Positions 58,437 through 64,000 of a stretch of 64,000 bases of DNA are shown here, piece by piece. Position 1 is the first letter of the stretch. Each line of letters starts with the position of its first letter. The notes beneath the pieces are model-generated. The model made no database searches. It saw only the letters and a program-made list of their open reading frames with translations, and had not been told where the DNA came from. The DNA is from Bog-473 sp963770645 (GTDB lineage: Bacteria > Actinomycetota > Acidimicrobiia > Acidimicrobiales > RAAP-2). The stretch spans positions 310,001 to 374,000 of the forward strand of contig CAVYQL010000002.1 in the NCBI GenBank assembly GCA_963770645.1, given 5' to 3'. The translations under genes and the position numbers were made by a program.

Positions 58437-60446
58437 ATGAACGTGCTGACTGGGATCACGACTTCGATGCTTGGGTCACTCCGTAGGTGGATGATACGGC
58501 CCGCTGTTGGAATCGCCGTACTGACAGGGGCGGCACTGGGAACACTCGGGTCGACCGATGTCGCCGAGGCGGCGACGATGGTCACGAACGTCGCCGTCTC
58601 CATCACCCCACCATCCACTGCGGCCGGGGCAACGACTGATTACACCGTGGGTTTCAAGACCTCATCGACCGGAAGCCTCTCGAGTTCAGGCCTCATCAAC
58701 GTGTCACTCCCCGCCGCGACCGGCGCCAGTGACATCAGTGGCGGCGTGTACGTGGGAACCTCCCAGGTCGGCGACTGCTACAACAACTCCACAGCCGGCC
58801 CGCCGCCGACCACCGCGGCGCAGTGCGACTTGTTCGGCGGAGACTCCATAGCGGCGAGCACGACGGTCACGGTGACCCTGACCGGTGTGGTGAACCCCCC
58901 GGCGGGTGGCTATACGCTCGGGGTCTCCACCACGTCCGACAAGACGGTGGTCACGTCTGGCTACACGGTGACCGGCGCGAAAGCGGTCACGTCGCCGACA
59001 CTTTCGATCTCTCCCCCGTCCAGCGCCGCCGGAGCGACTACGGATTACACGCTCGGTTTCACCACCTCGTCCACCGGCGCCCTTTCGAGCACCGCGGGTA
59101 GCCTCATCAACGTGTCACTCCCCGCCGCGACCGGCGTCAGTGACATCAGTGGCGCCGTGTACGTGGGGACCTCTCAAGTCGGCGACTGCTACAACAACTC
59201 CACGACCAGCCCGCCGACCACTGCGGCGCAGTGCGACATCTTCGGGGGTGACTCCGTAGCGGCGAGCACGGCGGTCACGGTGATCCTGACCGGTGTGGTG
59301 AACCCCCCGGCGGGTGGCTATACGCTTCAGGTCTCCACCACGTCGGACACGACGGCGCTCACGTTTCCCGGCTACACGGTGACCGCCGCGAAAGCGGTCA
59401 AGTCGCCGACACTTTCGATCTCTCCCCCGTCGAGCGCCGCCGGAGCGACTACGGATTACACGCTCGGTTTCACCACCTCGTCCACCGGCGCCCTTTCGAG
59501 CACCGCGGGTAGCCTCATCAACGTGTCACTCCCCGCCGCGACCGGCGTCAGTGACATCAGTGGCGCCGTGTACGTGGGGACCTCTCAAGTCGGCGACTGC
59601 TACAACAACTCCACGACCAGCCCGCCGACCACTGCGGCGCAGTGCGACATCTTCGGGGGTGACTCCGTAGCGGCGAGCACGGCGGTCACGGTGATCCTGA
59701 CCGGTGTGGTGAACCCCCCGGCGGGTGGCTATACGCTTCAGGTCTCCACCACGTCGGACACGACGGCGCTCACGTTTCCCGGCTACACGGTGACCGCCGC
59801 CAAGTCCGTCTCGCCTTCGAGCCTCACGCTCTCCAAGTACAAGAAGCACGCGTCGGGCGTTACCTACACACTCGGTTTCACCACCTCGTCCACCGGCGCC
59901 CTTTCGAGCACCGCGGGCAGCCTCATCAACGTGTCACTCCCCGCCGCGACCGGCGTCAGTGACATCAGTGGCGCCGTGTACGTGGGGACCTCTCAAGTCG
60001 GCGACTGCTACAACAACTCCACGACCAGCCCGCCGACCACTGCGGCGCAGTGCGACATCTTCGGGGGTGACTCCGTAGCGGCGAGCACGGCGGTCACGGT
60101 GATCCTGACCGGTGTGGTGAACCCAGGCATTGGCACCTACCAGTTGAGCATCAATACGACTTCCGACGTGACCGCCGTCAACTCACCGTCGTACACGATC
60201 AACTCGCCTCCCAAGATCGAGAGCTTCACACCGGCCTCGGGGCCGGTAGGCAAGAAGGTCACGATCACAGGAAAGAAGCTGAGCGGCGCAACGAACGTGT
60301 CTTTCAATGGTGTCTCGGCGCAGATCGTTTCCGATACGGCGACCACGATCGTCGCCAAGGTTCCAACTACCGCCACCACGGGCAAGATCTCAGTGACCAC
60401 AGCCGGTGGTACGGGAACCAGCGCCACGTCCTTTACGGTGACGTGA
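58437..60446 (+). CDS. Secreted surface protein with four 137-residue repeats and IPT/TIG domain
   Basis: 669 residues. A basic, hydrophobic N-terminus (RRWMIRPAVGIAVLTGAALG) and a likely cut after DVAEA form a signal peptide. Four tandem beta domains follow, each with TTDYTLGFTTSSTGALSSTA, SLINVSLPAATG, VYVGTSQVGDCYNN and AAQCDIFGGDS. The two cysteines per repeat probably form a disulfide. Copies 2 and 3 are almost identical at the DNA level. The C-terminal 90 residues (PKIESFTPASGPVGKKVTIT and FNGVSAQIVS) are an IPT/TIG domain. No sortase signal is present. It is flanked by duplicated segments, suggesting acquisition or rearrangement. Confidence 0.85.
   Translation: MNVLTGITTSMLGSLRRWMIRPAVGIAVLTGAALGTLGSTDVAEAATMVTNVAVSITPPSTAAGATTDYTVGFKTSSTGSLSSSGLINVSLPAATGASDISGGVYVGTSQVGDCYNNSTAGPPPTTAAQCDLFGGDSIAASTTVTVTLTGVVNPPAGGYTLGVSTTSDKTVVTSGYTVTGAKAVTSPTLSISPPSSAAGATTDYTLGFTTSSTGALSSTAGSLINVSLPAATGVSDISGAVYVGTSQVGDCYNNSTTSPPTTAAQCDIFGGDSVAASTAVTVILTGVVNPPAGGYTLQVSTTSDTTALTFPGYTVTAAKAVKSPTLSISPPSSAAGATTDYTLGFTTSSTGALSSTAGSLINVSLPAATGVSDISGAVYVGTSQVGDCYNNSTTSPPTTAAQCDIFGGDSVAASTAVTVILTGVVNPPAGGYTLQVSTTSDTTALTFPGYTVTAAKSVSPSSLTLSKYKKHASGVTYTLGFTTSSTGALSSTAGSLINVSLPAATGVSDISGAVYVGTSQVGDCYNNSTTSPPTTAAQCDIFGGDSVAASTAVTVILTGVVNPGIGTYQLSINTTSDVTAVNSPSYTINSPPKIESFTPASGPVGKKVTITGKKLSGATNVSFNGVSAQIVSDTATTIVAKVPTTATTGKISVTTAGGTGTSATSFTVT
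58990..59811 (+). repeat. Two near-identical 411-bp tandem repeats
   Basis: Copy 2 (58990-59400) and copy 3 (59401-59811) of the surface-protein gene differ by only a few bases. Copy 4 shares about 260 identical bases (from 59870), and copy 1 (58600-58980) is more diverged. The unit is 137 codons, so gain or loss preserves the frame. Confidence 0.85.
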
Positions 60447-60634
60447 CCTGCGAGGACGGAAACCCATAACCTTTGAGAAATCGGGTATCCCCGACAGGGT
60501 CGACCCTTGGGCCTAGGAAGGCTCTCAGCTCTGCGACGCGCCGCTGGGCCGGGGTCGACCCTGTGAAGACGTCTCGAGCGCGGAGGTGGCGCCGAGGGCG
60601 CCGTCGAGGGTTGACGCAGCACCGCCGGTCTGCC

Positions 60635-60674
60635 ATACCGAGTTAGAGCGCGGGGATCGCGGCTTCCCGGACTG
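60635..60674. repeat. R2: copy of the window-end sequence
   Basis: ACCGAG(T/C)TAGAGC(G/A)CGGGG and the bases after it match 63961-64000 at a constant offset of 3326 bp, until the window ends. The match may continue outside the window. Confidence 0.7.
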
Positions 60675-60758
60675 CGTGGTGAGCATTGATCTGCCGGAAG
60701 CTCGGGACCGTGTAGCCGACGACCACCGTGTCCTCCACCGCGCGCACGGACGCAGGAA

Positions 60759-60977
60759 GTGCCGGCCCGCCGGGAGGCGGAGCTGGCAGAGGGTCATGCA
60801 TCATTCCGTTACTCGGGCTTCGTCACGGTCTCGGCACCGAGCGAGGAAGAACTGGCAATTGCCTGCGACACGGTGCAGCACGCGGCCGGCCAGAGCCGGC
60901 TGGCGCTGCGCCGCCTCTACGGCGACCAGGCGTCGGCGTACACCTGCACGCTGCCGCTCTGCCGCGGCCTGCGCTGA
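60759..60977 (+). pseudogene. C-terminal fragment duplicate of the SCO6880-family gene
   Basis: The translation (AELAEGHASFRYSGFVTVSA, to TCTLPLCRGLR) matches residues 397-468 of the intact gene at 56208, at a constant DNA offset of 3363 bp (57396 pairs with 60759). No upstream helices or start signals remain, so it is a duplicated gene end without function. Confidence 0.85.
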
Positions 60978-61027
60978 ACGAGGCGCCGATCGGCGCTGTG
61001 CTGAATGAGGCGCCGATCGGCGCTGCG
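60974..61027. repeat. 27-bp tandem repeat containing GCGCCGATCGGCGC palindrome
   Basis: Two copies, CTGAA(C/T)GAGGCGCCGATCGG plus CGCTG(T/C)G, lie head to tail after the SCO6880 fragment. A third, with one change, follows the intact SCO6880 gene at 57611-57637. Each contains a perfect 14-bp palindrome able to form a hairpin, possibly a terminator or recombination spot. Confidence 0.75.
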
Positions 61028-61040
61028 TACGATGGCCTCC

Positions 61041-62657
61041 ATGCCCGGCGCAGCCGACGAGTCACCCGCCGCGAGGGGCGTGGCGGACAGGCGCGGTGGC
61101 CCCACGAACCTGGTGGTGCTGCTCCTCGACAGCCTGAACCGCCACATGCTCGGGAGTTACGGCGGCACGGAGTTCGAGACGCCGAATCTCGATCGCTTCG
61201 CCCGCGAACGGGCGGTGCGGTTCACGTCGCACGTCACGGGCTCACTGCCTTGCATGCCGGCGCGCCACGACATCTTGTGCGGGTCGCTCGACTTCTTGTG
61301 GCGGCCGTGGGGATCGATCGAGATCTGGGAGGAGCCGATCACCCAGCCGCTGCGGCGGGCGGGCGTCACCACCATGTTGGTGTCGGACCATCCGCACCTC
61401 TTCGAAGTCGGCGGTGAGAACTATCACAGCGACTTCAGCGCGTGGGACTACGTGCGCGGGCACGAGGGCGATACGTGGCGCACCTATCACGATCCGTCCT
61501 ACGTTGGCGCGCCGGCGCTGCCCGCGCGCAGCGGCGGTTGGTACTGGAGCGAGCGCCTCGGCATGGACTCGGGCGAGCGCCCCTACGACCGCTCGCGCAC
61601 GTTCTTCCGCACCGAGGAGGACTTTCCGGGCCCGCGCACCATGCGCACCGCGTCGGACTGGCTGCGCCGAGGCGCGCCGGACGACACGCCCTTCCTCCTC
61701 TTCGTCGACGAGTTCGACCCCCACGAGCCCTTCGACACGCCCGAGCCGTGGCTCGGCCGATACGACCCCGACTGGGAAGGCGAGCTGTTGATCTGGCCGC
61801 CCTACGACGTCGGCGCGGTGGCCCAGGGCCGCCTGAGCGAGCGCGAGGGCCGGCACATCCGCGCCAACTACGGCGCCAAACTGTCGATGATCGACCACTG
61901 GGTGGGTGAGGTCTTCGCGGCGCTAGGAGAGCGGGGGTTGTGGGACACGACGGCGGTGATCGTCTGCACGGACCATGGCCACTATCTCGGTGAGAAGGAC
62001 ATCTGGGGCAAACCCGGCGTGATGCAGTACGAACCGCTCGGCCACACCCCGCTGTTGGTGCACTGGCCCGGCGTGGCGGGCGGCGCGGCCTGTGGCGCGT
62101 TGACGACCAACGTCGACATCCACGCCACCATCGCCGACGTGTTCGGCGTCACGCCGCGCGGCGCGGCGCACGGCGCGTCGCTCGTCCCGCTGTTGCGCGG
62201 CGAGGTGGCGCAGACGCGCGAGTGGGCCATCGGCGGCGTCTACGGCAACTGGGTCCAGGTCACCGACGGGCGGCACAAGTACGCCCGCGGCGCCGACGGA
62301 GCGAACTTCCCCCTCTCCATGTGGTCCAACCGGTGGTCGACCATGACAATCCACGGCCTGGAGGACCTGGTCCGCCTGCCGCCGCCCGACCGCCGCGCCC
62401 GCCTGGACTATTCACCGGGCACCGACATCCCCGTCATCCGCCAGCCCTTCGAGCCGGGCGACCGCCTCCCCTTCTGGGTGGGTCACAACGTCGTCGACGC
62501 GCACTTCCTCTTCGACCTGACCTCGGACCCGGGCGAGGACGAGAACCGGGCGGGCACCGGCAGCGCCGAGGAGACGGACATGGTGGAGTTGTTGCGAGTG
62601 GCGCTGAACGACGTGGCGGCGCCCGAGGAGCAGCTGCAGCGGCTCGGTGTCGCGTGA
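61041..62657 (+). CDS. Sulfatase (arylsulfatase family)
   Basis: About 538 residues from ATG 61041, which follows TACGAT (61028-61033) by seven bases; ATG 61032 is an alternative. The N-terminal metal site has VVLLLDSLNRHMLGSYGG. The formylglycine motif is C-M-P-A-R in SLPCMPARHDILCG, so a cysteine-type sulfatase needing FGE. Further metal residues are in VCTDHGHYLGEKDIWGKPG. No signal peptide is seen, so a cytosolic enzyme is likely. Its stop overlaps the NUDIX start (GTGA). The substrate is unknown; a phosphonate or phosphate ester hydrolase is an alternative. Confidence 0.9.
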   Translation: MPGAADESPAARGVADRRGGPTNLVVLLLDSLNRHMLGSYGGTEFETPNLDRFARERAVRFTSHVTGSLPCMPARHDILCGSLDFLWRPWGSIEIWEEPITQPLRRAGVTTMLVSDHPHLFEVGGENYHSDFSAWDYVRGHEGDTWRTYHDPSYVGAPALPARSGGWYWSERLGMDSGERPYDRSRTFFRTEEDFPGPRTMRTASDWLRRGAPDDTPFLLFVDEFDPHEPFDTPEPWLGRYDPDWEGELLIWPPYDVGAVAQGRLSEREGRHIRANYGAKLSMIDHWVGEVFAALGERGLWDTTAVIVCTDHGHYLGEKDIWGKPGVMQYEPLGHTPLLVHWPGVAGGAACGALTTNVDIHATIADVFGVTPRGAAHGASLVPLLRGEVAQTREWAIGGVYGNWVQVTDGRHKYARGADGANFPLSMWSNRWSTMTIHGLEDLVRLPPPDRRARLDYSPGTDIPVIRQPFEPGDRLPFWVGHNVVDAHFLFDLTSDPGEDENRAGTGSAEETDMVELLRVALNDVAAPEEQLQRLGVA

Positions 62658-63136
62658 CGGGAGCGCACGATAGTGGCGATGCGGTGCCGTTCGTGCTGCC
62701 GCGCATCCCGGCGTCGTCCGGCGCACTCATGTTCGACGGCAGCGGACGGCTCCTCATCGTCAACCCCACCTACAAGGCGCATTGGACGATCCCGGGCGGA
62801 ATCATGGAGGCCGACGGGGAGACGCCGTGGGAGGCCTGCCGCCGCGAGGTGCGAGAAGAAGTCGGTTTGGACGTCACGCACGGTCGCCTCGTCGTGGTGG
62901 ACTTCTTGCGGCCGAAGCCGTCGAAGCCGGGCGGGATGCGGTTCCTCTTCGACTGCGGCGAGGTTCTCGATGAGGAGCTCGCTCGGATCGAGCTGCAGGC
63001 GGAGGAGTTGTCCGAACACCTCCTGGCCGAGCCGGCCCGCGCGCTCGAGCTGTTGAGCGGTCCCCTGCGCCGGCGTGTCGGTGCAGCGCTGGGAGCGCGC
63101 GACTGTCTCTACCTCGAAGACGGGCGCGAGGTCTGA
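62654..63136 (+). CDS. NUDIX hydrolase
   Basis: 160 residues from GTG 62654. The NUDIX box is GGIMEADGETPWEACRREVR, then EEVGL. The core REVREEVGL that binds Mg is intact, but the spacing to the leading glycine is one residue longer than the usual GX5E pattern. Such enzymes cleave nucleoside diphosphates linked to other groups. HWTIPGG precedes the box. It is translationally coupled to the sulfatase. Its substrate is unknown. Confidence 0.9.
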   Translation: MTGAHDSGDAVPFVLPRIPASSGALMFDGSGRLLIVNPTYKAHWTIPGGIMEADGETPWEACRREVREEVGLDVTHGRLVVVDFLRPKPSKPGGMRFLFDCGEVLDEELARIELQAEELSEHLLAEPARALELLSGPLRRRVGAALGARDCLYLEDGREV

Positions 63137-63152
63137 CCGGTTTGTCGCGACG

Positions 63153-63845
63153 TCAGGCGACGCTCAGCTCGGGCGGGCGTTCCCGCAGCAGGTAGACGGC
63201 GGTCGACGTCACCAAGACGGCGGCCACCGCGAGGGCCACGGCGGGGTGTACGTGGATCGTCAGGGTGGCGCCCACTACCGCCCCGACGAACATGGAGACG
63301 ACCGAGGTGAGGCGGTGCGACGCATTCCGATTGTCGCCCCCGGCGAAGGACGAGTCCGAGGCCAGGCCGGTGAGCGGCGCCGTGAGCACCGTCGTCGTCA
63401 TGTCCGCCACGCCGAGACGGCGGACGGCAGTGTTGCGGGCGCCCATGCTGACGGCGAGCAGCGCGATGACGGTGAACCGGGGCCAGCCCGATCCGATCCC
63501 CGCTGCCCCGACATCGACGGCGATGAGCGCGGCGACGATCGTGAGACTCACCTCCATCGACATCACGATCATCATGAGGTTGCGGCGGAGCGGCGCCCGG
63601 CGCGCCACGCGGCCACCGATCGCGGCCCCGACGAGGAAGGCACCGAGGGCGCACAGGCTGGCCGTCACGGAGAACCCCGCCGCGCCGGCCACCGCGAAGC
63701 CCAGGAGAGCCACGTTCCCCGTCATGTTGGCGGTGAACACGTGGCCCAGACCGAGGTAGCTCACGGAATCGAGGAAGCCGCTCACCACGGTCAGTGCCGC
63801 CAGCGACACCACCAGGGACCGGGACGTACGACTGGGCTCGCTCAT
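63153..63845 (-). CDS. DUF1275 (YoaK-like) membrane protein
   Basis: 230 residues from ATG 63845 with six to seven helices. The start VVSLAALTVVSGFLDSVSYL, then GLGHVFTANMTGNVALLGF, is the DUF1275 signature, and ARNTAVRRLGVADMTTTVLT, then APLTGL, a second conserved segment. The family's function is unknown (transporter-like). It converges on the NUDIX gene. Its first codons and upstream region recur at 57644 as a truncated copy. Confidence 0.92.
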   Translation of the reverse strand: MSEPSRTSRSLVVSLAALTVVSGFLDSVSYLGLGHVFTANMTGNVALLGFAVAGAAGFSVTASLCALGAFLVGAAIGGRVARRAPLRRNLMMIVMSMEVSLTIVAALIAVDVGAAGIGSGWPRFTVIALLAVSMGARNTAVRRLGVADMTTTVLTAPLTGLASDSSFAGGDNRNASHRLTSVVSMFVGAVVGATLTIHVHPAVALAVAAVLVTSTAVYLLRERPPELSVA

Positions 63846-63928
63846 GTGCGCTCCACCTTCCCCGTGACCCGGGGTCGGCCACGGCCAGCGCCAACGTAAC
63901 GGAGAAGGCTGCCGCGGCGCCGCGACCG
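63831..63928. repeat. R1': DUF1275 start and upstream region (copy at 57644)
   Basis: This is the presumed original of the duplicated 98-bp segment. It spans the DUF1275 start codon and 83 bp of upstream DNA, with CCGTGACCCGG (an 11-bp near-palindrome) as a possible regulatory element. Confidence 0.75.
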
Positions 63929-63960
63929 TGCACCGCCGAGGCCGACGCCGTCGGCCTCGC

Positions 63961-64000
63961 ACACCGAGCTAGAGCACGGGGATCGCGGCTTCTCTGACTG
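63961..64000. repeat. R2': window-end sequence (copy at 60635)
   Basis: Second copy of R2, cut by the window edge. In this location it is adjacent to R1' (33 bp apart), while R1 and R2 are 2.9 kb apart, separated by the surface-protein gene. Confidence 0.7.

Noticed and set aside
58600..60150. CRISPR array or transposon in the surface-protein region
   Set aside because: The repeats are 411 bp, coding and in frame; no spacers, terminal inverted repeats or transposase.

Overview
The window is high-GC DNA with dense, often overlapping genes. It encodes actinobacterial signature families: a mycothiol-dependent maleylpyruvate-isomerase-like enzyme, a SenX3/RegX3-type two-component pair, SCO6880- and SCO6745-family proteins, DUF2510, and many TetR and MerR regulators. 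Several genes lack a Shine-Dalgarno sequence and instead have a TANNNT hexamer 7-9 nt before the start, as expected for leaderless actinobacterial transcripts. An Acidimicrobiia-like, aerobic soil or water actinobacterium fits, but the class-level assignment is inference.

Layout. 0-6.3 kb: lipid or xenobiotic catabolism (crotonase, SDR, EthA-like flavin monooxygenase, PF10118-type metal-dependent hydrolase) with two TetR genes, two of whose divergent intergenic regions carry palindromic candidate operators. 6.4-8.8 kb: a 14-TM drug-efflux permease with its MerR regulator. 8.9-21.1 kb: a large cytochrome c oxidase and copper/thiol assembly region (TlpA, SCO1, CtaG, a 35-residue micro-protein, CtaE, CtaD, CtaC, a cupredoxin-like protein, a second CtaG, a secreted protein, and a membrane-SCO1 fusion). 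21.3-30.1 kb: a TfoX remnant, a FUSC exporter, a secreted GH5 glycosidase, a DUF2510/lipoprotein-like protein, a patatin and msrB-msrA. 30.2-34.0 kb: a four-gene block of TIGR03118, a conserved small protein, DUF4331 and a Tat substrate. 34.4-39.6 kb: VOC proteins, a GH92 mannosidase and an amidohydrolase, with two transposase remnants. 39.8-44.0 kb: TetR, an MGT glycosyltransferase and a secreted PKD protein. 44.0-46.8 kb: tRNA-Glu with a duplicated 3' end, then ctaA/ctaB (heme A synthesis) and a second TlpA-like protein. 46.7-54.2 kb: an ABC exporter, serS, a mycothiol enzyme, an MBL hydrolase and RegX3/SenX3. 54.4-64 kb: three type IV secretion-like genes, a repetitive surface protein, sulfatase, NUDIX and DUF1275, tied together by a fossil duplication.

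How the genes work together. CtaB and CtaA make heme A. SCO1, TlpA and CtaG proteins deliver copper and keep thiols reduced for the oxidase encoded by ctaC/ctaD/ctaE. The oxidase is unusual: subunit I lacks the K-channel lysine, subunit II has three predicted membrane helices, and the operon adds a cupredoxin-like protein and a micro-protein. This region is the best candidate for an under-described system in the window.

Caution on sequence quality: four otherwise intact genes (crotonase, FUSC, GH92, amidohydrolase) each carry one single-base frameshift in a G/C-rich stretch. Residual sequencing error is at least as likely as true pseudogenisation.
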